Position numbers and translations under genes: made by a program. Shown here one piece after another: positions 38,711 through 45,663 of a DNA stretch of 64,000 bases. Every line of letters begins with the position of its first letter. The first letter of the stretch is position 1. A model generated the notes under the pieces. It did no database searches, was not told the origin of the DNA, and saw only the letters and a program-made list of their open reading frames with translations. The stretch comes from QUBU01 sp014337915 (GTDB taxonomy: Bacteria; Pseudomonadota; Gammaproteobacteria; Steroidobacterales; GCA-2729495). Location: assembly GCA_030263395.1 (NCBI GenBank), contig SZOW01000005.1, forward strand, positions 115,712 through 179,711, written 5' to 3'.

Positions 38711-39337
38711 ATGGACGACAGGGAAGAATACCGGCCGGGCGACTTCGTGCGCCTCGGCTATCGGGGCCACGCGCCCGAGGCCAAGCGCAAGGCCAATCCG
38801 TTCACGCTGCGCCCCTCGCCGCTGGCAGCGAACCGCGGCACTACGGAGCGCCCACAGATCATCGACGAAGCCGTGCAGGTGTTCGAATGCACATGGGACG
38901 ATACGCTGCCGGTCGACTTGGGGCCAGCATCACCAGCGAGTCCCGGAACTGGCAAATTCGTGCTCCGCATCGATGACATACTGCTGAAGTCGCAGTTCCG
39001 CAATGGCGTCGAAGCAGGCTGTGACTTCCCAAGCCTGCCCATCTTCTACGGCTTCCGCGCCCGGGGTGAATTCTGGTTCGCCGAGCACGCCAGGCCCTTT
39101 GCAACCGCCGCACCCACGGTGCCGGGCAATGAGCTGCAGGCCGTGATCTACCTGGCCAACCGGCTCGACGAGAAGGTACGATTCAGCGACGCGGCCTGCC
39201 GTCGCCTCACCGACGTGCCGCGCCCCTTCCTGCAGGCGGTCCTGGAACGCATCATTGCCGCCGCCCGCCAGCAAGGCCTGTGCACCGTGGATGAGGCCTT
39301 CCTCGATGCCATCCGCCAGCAGCGCGGCAGGAACTGA
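38711..39337 (+). CDS. Uncharacterised protein
   Basis: A 208-aa soluble protein with no signal peptide or membrane helix; I do not recognise a family. A strong AGGAGG lies 4-5 nt before the ATG. The first 60 residues are basic and polar (DDREEYRPGDFVRLGYRGHAPEAKRKANPF), the middle contains VLRIDDILLKSQFRNGVEAGCDFPSLPIFYGFRARGEFWF, and the C-terminal third is helical (RLTDVPRPFLQAVLERIIAAARQQG). Third-position GC and the start signal support a real gene. The possible oxygen-responsive promoter upstream is the only clue to regulation. It may share a transcript with the next gene. Confidence 0.7.
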   Translation: MDDREEYRPGDFVRLGYRGHAPEAKRKANPFTLRPSPLAANRGTTERPQIIDEAVQVFECTWDDTLPVDLGPASPASPGTGKFVLRIDDILLKSQFRNGVEAGCDFPSLPIFYGFRARGEFWFAEHARPFATAAPTVPGNELQAVIYLANRLDEKVRFSDAACRRLTDVPRPFLQAVLERIIAAARQQGLCTVDEAFLDAIRQQRGRN

Positions 39338-39364
39338 TTGCTCAACCCACAATGGAGAGACCTG

Positions 39365-39889
39365 ATGACCCCCTGGATTCGCCTGGCCACAATCGCCGTC
39401 ATTGGTACCGTCCTGCTCGCACCCGCCGCCTGGTCCGCCACCGGCGGCAAGGAAGCGACCGAGGCGGCGGCCGTGGTCACCGCCTTCAACGCCGCGGTGA
39501 CCGGGCGTGATCTCGAGAAGGCCGCCAGCTATTTCGCTCCTGGCAGCGTGCAGTTCACGCTGCGCCCGTCCCATCCCGGAACCGGTGGCGCACCAGCCGA
39601 CAGCCTGACTTCGGAACTGCGCAGCCACTGGATGATGGTCGGTTCGGTGCTGATCTCCGCCACCAAGGTCTACAGCCGCAAGGCCGAAATCCTCGACAGC
39701 CGTGCAGAGGGGGATATCGCCACGGTCTGGACCCGGGTCACGACCGTGACCGAACGGTCGGACAAGGCGGAAAAGAAGACCGACTCGTTCGTCGAGGTGT
39801 ACCTGATGGTGCGCAAGGACGACCGCTGGATGATCGGCGCCATGGTCGATAACCGCCGGCCCAACGATGTCGGCATTGGCAAGCCCTAG
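39365..39889 (+). CDS. Secreted NTF2/SnoaL-like protein
   Basis: A 174-aa protein with an N-terminal signal peptide (hydrophobic 6-22, cleavage near AAWSA) and a DUF4440-like cone fold: AAVVTAFNAAVTGRDLEKAASYFAPGSVQFTL at the start and DSFVEVYLMVRKDDRWMIGAMVDNRRP at the end, where a Trp before the last strand is typical. No catalytic residues are obvious. GGAGAG lies 5 nt before the ATG. It is 27 bp downstream of the unknown gene at 38711 and may be in the same operon. Confidence 0.7.
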   Translation: MTPWIRLATIAVIGTVLLAPAAWSATGGKEATEAAAVVTAFNAAVTGRDLEKAASYFAPGSVQFTLRPSHPGTGGAPADSLTSELRSHWMMVGSVLISATKVYSRKAEILDSRAEGDIATVWTRVTTVTERSDKAEKKTDSFVEVYLMVRKDDRWMIGAMVDNRRPNDVGIGKP

Positions 39890-39935
39890 CCTGCCGTAGC
39901 AGCCTTGCCCGCTGCAGCGGGCGCATCCCCCTGCA

Positions 39936-40139
39936 TCAGCCCCGGCGCTGGCCAGCGCCGGGGCTGCTTGGGACGCTCGTGACCGGTTCACGCAGACCAC
40001 CAGCCACCATTGGATCTTCTGGCGCCGGCAAGCTGGGGCGCTCCGCGTCAGATTCCAGGCTTCCGCCCTCCCATTCCCAGCGGGACAGGGCAGGAACCAG
40101 CGGTCCGTCCCCCGGCTGAAAACTTGCTTCCCTGATCAT
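39936..40139 (-). CDS. Small reading frame with strong ribosome binding site (doubtful)
   Basis: A 67-codon frame starting ATGATC, with GGAGGTGAT 5 nt upstream, an almost perfect anti-SD match. The product is Pro/Gly/Ser-rich with no recognisable domain and ends inside the 28-nt palindrome. It fills part of the gap between the NTF2-like gene and the DUF488 gene. It could equally be chance; the low-complexity composition argues against a folded protein. Confidence 0.25.
   Translation of the reverse strand: MIREASFQPGDGPLVPALSRWEWEGGSLESDAERPSLPAPEDPMVAGGLREPVTSVPSSPGAGQRRG
39938..39965. repeat. 28-nt perfect palindrome
   Basis: AGCCCCGGCGCTGG followed directly by its reverse complement CCAGCGCCGGGGCT, 48 nt after the NTF2-like gene stop. 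As RNA the 12-bp-plus GC-rich stem would be a strong hairpin, but no T-run follows. It may terminate the 38711-39889 unit or bind a dimeric protein. Confidence 0.6.
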
Positions 40140-40327
40140 GGCCCATCACCTCCGACAACTGTCGATGCTCCAGACCTCCCCAGCATTGATCCCACCCACG
40201 CCCCGCATTGGATGATGGCGGAGCTGAAGAATTTCAACAACACCCTGAACACATCGGCGGCACGTTGCGCTACAGCAGACACGATGCGCTAAATTGCGTT
40301 GTTATCGATGCGAAACCATCACCGGTC
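39966..40327. other. Intergenic region before the DUF488 gene
   Basis: Apart from the doubtful small frame on the minus strand, this stretch has only a short dyad CGACA-AC-TGTCG at 40153-40164 and a mildly A+T-rich patch near 40285-40310. No promoter was recognised. Confidence 0.4.
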
Positions 40328-40909
40328 ATGGCGGTGGGCATGAAGCGGCCACCACCACAGCAGGAACGCTGGCGGACAGGCACTGTCTTCACGGTCGGCC
40401 ATTCCACACTGCCGATCGGGCAGTTCATCGCCATGCTGCAGGCCTATGGCATCGAATGCCTGGCCGACATCCGCACGGTACCGCGCTCGCGGCATAACCC
40501 GCAGTTCAATAGCGCTGCCCTGGCCACGAACCTGCGGGCCGCGTCCATCGACTATGTGCCGATGCCGGCCCTGGGTGGCCTGCGGCATACGCGCAAGGAT
40601 TCACCCAACACCGGCTGGCGGAACAGGAGCTTCCGGGGCTATGCGGACTACATGCAGACCGCGGCGTTTCATCAGGCGCTTGAAGCGTTGATTGCCGCAA
40701 GCCAGCTGCAACGGGTTGCCATCATGTGCGCGGAGGCCGTGCCCTGGCGCTGCCATCGCTCACTGGTGGCCGATGCGCTTGGCGTACACGGCGTACCGGT
40801 CGTCGAGATCCTGTCTGCGTCCAGCTACCGCAATCACCAGCTGACGTCGTTCGCGCGGGTCGAGGGCACGGTCATCACCTATCCACCGGAGCAGGCCAGC
40901 CTGCTCTAG
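40328..40909 (+). CDS. DUF488 domain-containing protein
   Basis: A 193-aa cytosolic protein of the DUF488 family. Characteristic features are TVGHSTLPIGQFIAMLQAYGIECLADIRTVPRSRHNPQFN near the N terminus, ALGGLRHTRK, the FRGYADYMQT block and the CAEAVPWRCHRSLVADAL motif with a conserved Cys and His. Biochemical function is not established for this family. ATG 40328 was taken because similarity starts soon after; upstream in-frame codons exist. The next gene starts 7 bp downstream, suggesting coupled expression. Confidence 0.82.
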   Translation: MAVGMKRPPPQQERWRTGTVFTVGHSTLPIGQFIAMLQAYGIECLADIRTVPRSRHNPQFNSAALATNLRAASIDYVPMPALGGLRHTRKDSPNTGWRNRSFRGYADYMQTAAFHQALEALIAASQLQRVAIMCAEAVPWRCHRSLVADALGVHGVPVVEILSASSYRNHQLTSFARVEGTVITYPPEQASLL

Positions 40910-40915
40910 GCGGTC

Positions 40916-41503
40916 ATGCCGGAAAACCTTCAGCAGCTGCTGGCCCGGATCCACGCATGCACGCATTGCGCGCCTGCCCTGCCCCATGGGCCGCGCCCCG
41001 TGCTGCAGGCGCAGCGCGAGGCGCGCCTGCGCATCATCGGCCAGGCGCCGGGCCGCAAGGTGCATGAGACCGGGATCCCCTGGAACGATCCATCCGGTGA
41101 CCGGCTGCGTGACTGGCTGGGCCTGACGAGGGAGCAGTTCTACGACCCGCGGAAGGTCGCGATCCTGCCGATGGGCTTCTGTTACCCGGGCAAGGCCGAG
41201 TCTGGTGACCTGCCGCCGCGACCGGAGTGTACCCCGCGCTGGCATGGCCGGCTGAATCCCCAGTTGCCGGACATCCGCCTGACCCTGCTGGTCGGCCACT
41301 ACGCGCAGGCCTACTACCTGGGATCCCGGCGCAAGGCCACTCTGGGCAAGACCGTCCGCGCCTGGAAGGAATACCTGCCACTCGGCTACCTGCCGCTGGC
41401 GCATCCCTCCCCACGCAACCAGCCCTGGCTGGCGCAGAACCCGTGGTTCGAGAAACAGCTGGTGGTGGAACTGCGCAGGCTGGTCAGGACCCTGGATCTC
41501 TAG
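40916..41503 (+). CDS. Uracil-DNA glycosylase family protein
   Basis: A 195-aa protein with the uracil-DNA glycosylase superfamily fold. It has a short N-terminal CTHC, the nucleotide-binding RIIGQAPGRKVHETGIPW segment (corresponding to motif 1, GEAPG), and the C-terminal motif HPSPRN, with the His expected near the scissile base. Only one CxxC pair is visible, so the full four-cysteine iron-sulfur cluster of family 4 enzymes may be missing; the other cysteines (GFCYPG, PECTP) do not fit the usual spacing. Enzyme activity is therefore uncertain. It is 7 bp downstream of the DUF488 gene. Confidence 0.8.
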   Translation: MPENLQQLLARIHACTHCAPALPHGPRPVLQAQREARLRIIGQAPGRKVHETGIPWNDPSGDRLRDWLGLTREQFYDPRKVAILPMGFCYPGKAESGDLPPRPECTPRWHGRLNPQLPDIRLTLLVGHYAQAYYLGSRRKATLGKTVRAWKEYLPLGYLPLAHPSPRNQPWLAQNPWFEKQLVVELRRLVRTLDL

Positions 41504-41558
41504 CCCGCTCGGCTGCGCAGGCCTGTCACACAGGTCTGGCCATGACGTGATGCGGGAC

Positions 41559-41634
41559 TGGTGGGCCGTGTAGGAATCGAACCTACAACCAACGGATTAA
41601 GAGTCCGCTGCTCTACCAATTGAGCTAACGACCC
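41559..41634 (-). tRNA. tRNA-Lys (anticodon CTT)
   Basis: A 76-nt tRNA with encoded CCA; anticodon loop CTCTTAA gives CTT; T-arm TGTAGGTTCGATTCCTACA, acceptor GGGTCGT. It is the last gene of the Pro-Arg-His-Lys operon. Confidence 0.95.
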
Positions 41635-41683
41635 ACACCTTGCATTCTTCGCTGCCGCCATTGCAGCGGCCATCTCATCGAAC

Positions 41684-41760
41684 TGGGGTGGACGATGGGA
41701 CTCGAACCCACGACGGCCGGAATCACAATCCGGGGCTCTACCAACTGAGCTACGTCCACC
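41684..41760 (-). tRNA. tRNA-His (anticodon GTG)
   Basis: A 77-nt tRNA including the histidine-specific extra G at -1 pairing with C73; anticodon arm CCGGA-TTGTGAT-TCCGG; T-arm GTGGGTTCGAGTCCCAT. Encoded CCA. It is the third gene of the operon. Confidence 0.95.
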
Positions 41761-41792
41761 ATCGCAAACCATCCCGGCCCGCACGCGGCAAA

Positions 41793-41868
41793 TGGCGCGC
41801 CTGGCAGGAATCGAACCTGCAACCCCCGGCTTAGAAGGCCGGTGCTCTATCCGTTGAGCTACAGGCGC
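41793..41868 (-). tRNA. tRNA-Arg (anticodon TCT)
   Basis: A 76-nt tRNA with encoded CCA; anticodon arm CCGGC-CTTCTAA-GCCGG reads AGA; acceptor GCGCCTG pairs with CAGGCGC. It is the second gene of the operon. Confidence 0.95.
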
Positions 41869-41924
41869 CCCGCTCCAGCCGCGGCCCGCCTGCACACTCA
41901 CCAGGAGCGCTGCAGGCCTGAAAG

Positions 41925-42001
41925 TGGTCGGGGCAGACGGATTCGAACCGCCGACCCTCTGCTCCCAAAGCAGATGCGCTACCAGACTGCGCCATGCCCC
42001 G
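41925..42001 (-). tRNA. tRNA-Pro (anticodon TGG)
   Basis: A 77-nt tRNA with encoded CCA; anticodon arm TCTGC-TTTGGGA-GCAGA; acceptor CGGGGCA. It is the first gene of the operon; similar mixed Arg/His/Leu/Pro tRNA operons are common in gammaproteobacteria. Confidence 0.95.
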
Positions 42002-42033
42002 ATTCGCCGGCTCGCCGGATCTCGTGCCCGCCC

Positions 42034-42039
42034 ATTATA
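42034..42039 (-). promoter_or_regulatory. -10 element of the tRNA-Pro/Arg/His/Lys operon
   Basis: A perfect TATAAT on the minus strand, 32 nt before tRNA-Pro, followed by a GC-rich discriminator as in stringently controlled stable-RNA promoters. The -35 at 17 nt spacing (CTGCCG) matches 3 of 6 positions. Confidence 0.5.
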
Positions 42040-42195
42040 GCGGCCCCGCTCTCGGGCGGCAGGATCATAAGGAGGTGCCCCGACCCCGTCAAATCTCCTG
42101 CGCCTCCGCGGCCTTGCCTTGTGGCGCCAGCCGTGTCTGGTATGGTGTGCGCCGAACCCGGATACCCGGCCGCAGGAAGCCCAGGGCCAAGCGCA

Positions 42196-43089
42196 ATGAC
42201 AGCCCGACTCATCGACGGACGTGCGATCTCCCAGGAGATCCGCGCGGAAGTCCGCGACCGCATCGCGGCGCGCCGTGCCGCGGGCCACCGCGCGCCCGGC
42301 CTGGCGGTGATCCTGGTGGGCAGTGATCCGGCTTCGCGCATCTACGTGCGCAACAAGCGCACCGCCTGCGAGGAGGTGGGCATTGCCTCGCGTGACTACG
42401 ACCTGCCGGCCGATACCAGCGAAGCCGAGCTCCTTGCCCTCATCGCGCGGCTCAACGACGATCCGGACATCGACGGCATCCTCGTGCAGTTTCCGCTGCC
42501 CGCACACATCAATGAGCCTGCGGTTATCGAGCACATCAATCCGGTCAAGGATGTCGACGGCTTCCACCCCTACACCGTCGGGCGCCTCGCCCAGCGCATC
42601 CCCATGCTGCGTCCCTGCACGCCATTTGGCGTCATGACCCTGCTGCGGCGTATCGGCGTGGATCCGAAGGGCCAGCATGCGGTGGTGGTCGGCGCGTCCA
42701 ACCACGTCGGCCGCCCGCTGGCGCTGGAGTTCCTGCTGGCCGGCGCCACGACCACGGTTGCCCATCGCTTCACGCGGGACCTGGCGGCCTGCGTGGCGAG
42801 CGCCGACATCCTCGCCGTGGCCGTCGGCAAGCCGCGGCTGATCCCCGGGGAATGGGTCCGGCCCGGCGCCGTGGTACTGGACATCGGCATCACCCGCCTG
42901 CCCGACGGCAAGCTGGCGGGAGACGTGGATTTCGCCGCTGCCAGTGAACGCGCTTCGTGGATTACCCCGGTGCCCGGCGGAGTGGGCCCGATGACCGTGG
43001 CAACCCTGCTGCAGAACACGCTGAACGCCGCCATTGCCGGCACCCACCTGCTGGACGTGGCCCCGGGCAGCCGCGCCGGGGTGGCCTGA
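42196..43089 (+). CDS. folD: Methylenetetrahydrofolate dehydrogenase / cyclohydrolase
   Basis: Bifunctional one-carbon enzyme of 297 aa. It contains the catalytic-lysine region IYVRNKRTACEEVGI, DGILVQFPLPAHIN, the KDVDGFHPYTVGRLA segment, the NADP-binding VVVGASNHVGRPLALEFL and the C-terminal TPVPGGVGPMTVATLLQNT. Tyr is retained in the substrate motif. The stop overlaps the next gene's ATG by 1 nt. Confidence 0.95.
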   Translation: MTARLIDGRAISQEIRAEVRDRIAARRAAGHRAPGLAVILVGSDPASRIYVRNKRTACEEVGIASRDYDLPADTSEAELLALIARLNDDPDIDGILVQFPLPAHINEPAVIEHINPVKDVDGFHPYTVGRLAQRIPMLRPCTPFGVMTLLRRIGVDPKGQHAVVVGASNHVGRPLALEFLLAGATTTVAHRFTRDLAACVASADILAVAVGKPRLIPGEWVRPGAVVLDIGITRLPDGKLAGDVDFAAASERASWITPVPGGVGPMTVATLLQNTLNAAIAGTHLLDVAPGSRAGVA

Positions 43090-43664
43090 TGGGACCTCGC
43101 CGGCTGCGCATTGCAGCCTGGCTGGCGGCGATGCTGCTGGCCGGAGTCGCCGTGGCCGCGCCGCCGCGGGTGCGCATCGAGACCAGCGCCGGCAACATCG
43201 TGGTGCAGCTCGATGCCGAACGGGCGCCGCTTTCCGTGAAGAACTTCCTGCAGTACGCCGCGGATGGCTTCTACGCGGGCACCATCTTCCACCGCGTCGT
43301 CACGGGCTTCATCATCCAGGGTGGCGGCTACCAGGAAGACCTGTCCCTGAAGCCGGCGCGGGCACCCGTCGCCAACGAATCCGGCAACGGCCTGGCAAAC
43401 CACCGCGGCACCATTGCCATGGCACGCAGCGCCGATCCGCACTCCGCCGACGCCCAGTTCTACTTCAACCTGGCGGACAACGTGGCGCTGGATCCCAAGC
43501 CCACCCGCTGGGGCTACGCGGTATTCGGCACCGTGGTCGAGGGCATGGACGTGGTCGACGAAATCGGCCACCGCGCGACGACGTCGCGCAATGACCTGGC
43601 CGACGTGCCCGTCCAGCCGGTCGTCATCCGCAAGGTGGTGGTGCTCCCGGACCCGGGCTCGTGA
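43089..43664 (+). CDS. ppiA: Periplasmic cyclophilin-type peptidyl-prolyl isomerase
   Basis: A 191-aa cyclophilin with a signal peptide (MGPRRLRIAAWLAAMLLAGVAVAAPP, cleavage near 24). The core has ETSAGNIVVQLDAERAPLSVKNFLQY, the active-site FHRVVTGFIIQGGGY with the catalytic Arg, and the QFYFNLADN block. PpiA is the periplasmic form in enterics, so the symbol is given on location. It is translationally coupled to folD on one side and lpxH on the other (4-bp overlap). Confidence 0.88.
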   Translation: MGPRRLRIAAWLAAMLLAGVAVAAPPRVRIETSAGNIVVQLDAERAPLSVKNFLQYAADGFYAGTIFHRVVTGFIIQGGGYQEDLSLKPARAPVANESGNGLANHRGTIAMARSADPHSADAQFYFNLADNVALDPKPTRWGYAVFGTVVEGMDVVDEIGHRATTSRNDLADVPVQPVVIRKVVVLPDPGS

Positions 43665-44389
43665 CCACCACGCTGTTCGTCTCGGACCTGCACCTCGATG
43701 CCGGCCGGCCGCGCGCCACGGCAGCCTTCCGCGAGTTCCTGGCCGGCGAGGCCCGGGGCGCCAGCCACCTCTACATCCTCGGTGACCTGTTCGAATTCTG
43801 GATCGGTGACGACGACGATCAGCCGCTGGCGCGCGAGGTGACCGCGGCACTTGCCGACTACACCCGCGGCGGCAATGCCTGCAGCGTGATGCGCGGCAAT
43901 CGCGACTTCCTCCTCGGGCCGCGTTTTGCCGACTTGACCGGCGCGCGGCTGCTCACCGATCCCAGCGTAGTGGACATCGGCGGCGAGTCCGTCCTGCTGA
44001 CGCATGGCGACCTGCTGTGCACCGACGACCATGCCTATCAGCGCTACCGGAAACGTGTCAACGATCCACGCCTGCAGCGACTGTTCCGTGCGCTGCCGCG
44101 GTCCTGGCGGCGTGCGGCCGGGGCCGAGGGCCGGCGGCGCAGCCGGCGCTATTCCGCCGGCCGACCGGCGGCATACATGGACGTGAATGCCGAAGCGGTC
44201 GCCGCTGCCATGCGCCAGGCCGGCGTACGCCGGCTGGTCCACGGCCACACGCACCGGCCAGGCATCCACCGCTTCGCGCTCGATGGCCAGCAGGCGATCC
44301 GCGCGGTGCTGGGGGACTGGTACGATCAGGGCAGCGTACTCGCCTGGTCGGCGACCGGCCCGGAGCTGCGCTCACGCGCCTTCGGCTGA
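43661..44389 (+). CDS. lpxH: UDP-2,3-diacylglucosamine diphosphatase
   Basis: Lipid A pathway enzyme that cleaves UDP-diacylglucosamine to lipid X. The 242-aa calcineurin-like metallophosphoesterase starts at GTG and shows the metal-binding motifs SDLHLD, LGDLFEFWIGDD, GNRDFLLG, LLTHGDLLCTDD and GHTHRPGIH. The presence of lpxH indicates an LPS-type outer membrane. It is the third gene of a folD-ppiA-lpxH operon; its 3' end overlaps the convergent kinase gene by 18 bp. Confidence 0.93.
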   Translation: MTTTLFVSDLHLDAGRPRATAAFREFLAGEARGASHLYILGDLFEFWIGDDDDQPLAREVTAALADYTRGGNACSVMRGNRDFLLGPRFADLTGARLLTDPSVVDIGGESVLLTHGDLLCTDDHAYQRYRKRVNDPRLQRLFRALPRSWRRAAGAEGRRRSRRYSAGRPAAYMDVNAEAVAAAMRQAGVRRLVHGHTHRPGIHRFALDGQQAIRAVLGDWYDQGSVLAWSATGPELRSRAFG

Positions 44390-45616
44390 GACCGCGGCCA
44401 GGCTCCCGGGGCGCCATTCGAGGACCTCCTCCGCGGACTGAAAGCGGTCCTCGGGCTGCTTGGCCAGCATACGATCGATGGCCGGCTGGAACCGCGCGAG
44501 GTTGCCCGGCAGCCGCGGTACCGGCGCCTCACGGTGCTGGATGATGACCGCCATCGCGGCTTCACCATCGAAGGGCTTGCTACCCGTCAGCATTTCATAG
44601 AACACCACGCCCAGGCTGTAGATGTCGCTGCGCTGATCGACGATGCTGCCGTTGCCCTGCTCCGGGCTCATGTAGTACGGCGTGCCGAAAATCGCGCCGG
44701 TGCCGGTGATGCCCGCCTTGAACTGCGCCTGCTTGGCGAGGCCGAAGTCGATCAGCACCAGGCTGTCATCCTCACGGAACATGACATTGGTGGGCTTCAG
44801 GTCGCGGTGATATATGCCCACGGCGTGCAACGCGGCGAGCGCACCGGCGATGACGCGCATCCAGGCAAAGGCCTGTTCGCTGCTCATGCCCGCGGTAATG
44901 CGCCGCTTCAGGCTGCCGCGGCTGCAGTACTCCATGGCGATGTAGGCATGATCGTCGGCCACACCGAGATCGAAAATGCGCACGACATTGGGGTGGTCGA
45001 TGCGCGCAATGAGTTCGTACTCCTGCAGGAAACGATCGAAGTGCTTGTCGGTGCCGGAGTCCGGCACCTGGCGCAGCACCTTCAGCACGGCAGTGCGGCC
45101 GCCGGCACGCTCCCGGCCAAGGTACACGGAGGAGATGTCGCCCTCGCTCAGGCTGCGGATCAGCTCATAGCCGGGCAGCCCGGGAATCGTTCCCGGTGCC
45201 GCTGCCGGCATGCGCGGCTTGCCCGCCTCGCTGGCCGCACCACCCGACAGCACCGCCTCCAGCGCTTCCACCAGGCGCGAGTGGCTTAGCGTTGGCTTGG
45301 CGATGTAGTCCTCGGCACCCGCCTTGATGGCGGCGACAACCTGGCGCTCGTCGCCATTGCCGAGGAAGATCACCGGCGGGAAGCGCGCCACGCGGCGCAG
45401 CTGCCGCAGCCACTCCAGGGCATCCCCATGTGCCGCCGGGTGGCCGAGGAGCACGACGTCGCTGCCGGCGCCGGAGAATGCCAGCGGCAGGCGCCCGGAG
45501 ATCACCGGATCGTAATACTGCAGTTCCGCTGCCGGCCAGCGCGCCGAAATGTGATGCCCCAGCAGGCGCCGGAAATCGGCATGATCGTCGATGATGAAAA
45601 TGCGTGGCGCGGCCAT
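44372..45616 (-). CDS. Ser/Thr protein kinase fused to a degenerate receiver domain
   Basis: A 414-aa soluble kinase. Residues 1-120 fold as a CheY-like receiver: the acidic pair Asp10/Asp11 and Lys107 (YIAKP) are kept, but the phosphoacceptor position in VVLLGHP is Gly58 and the Ser/Thr switch position is Gly85. A linker leads to a Hanks-type kinase (about 147-405) with Lys179, HRDLKPTN (Asp272), DFGLAK (Asp290) and MSPEQ; the glycine-rich loop (LSEGDISSVYLG) is only partly conserved. No membrane segment or sensor domain is visible, so the receiver presumably acts as a phosphorylation-independent docking or ligand domain. It follows purF on the same strand by 47 bp; substrates are unknown. 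Confidence 0.88.
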   Translation of the reverse strand: MAAPRIFIIDDHADFRRLLGHHISARWPAAELQYYDPVISGRLPLAFSGAGSDVVLLGHPAAHGDALEWLRQLRRVARFPPVIFLGNGDERQVVAAIKAGAEDYIAKPTLSHSRLVEALEAVLSGGAASEAGKPRMPAAAPGTIPGLPGYELIRSLSEGDISSVYLGRERAGGRTAVLKVLRQVPDSGTDKHFDRFLQEYELIARIDHPNVVRIFDLGVADDHAYIAMEYCSRGSLKRRITAGMSSEQAFAWMRVIAGALAALHAVGIYHRDLKPTNVMFREDDSLVLIDFGLAKQAQFKAGITGTGAIFGTPYYMSPEQGNGSIVDQRSDIYSLGVVFYEMLTGSKPFDGEAAMAVIIQHREAPVPRLPGNLARFQPAIDRMLAKQPEDRFQSAEEVLEWRPGSLAAVSAEGA

Positions 45617-45663
45617 GGCCGGCTCAGCTTCCGTCGCCCGCCCGGCTGCGCATCAGCCGGGTT

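Noticed and set aside
41517..41545. Hairpin CCTGT-GTG-ACAGG after the tRNA operon as a terminator
   Set aside because: Only a 5-bp stem and no T-run on either strand.
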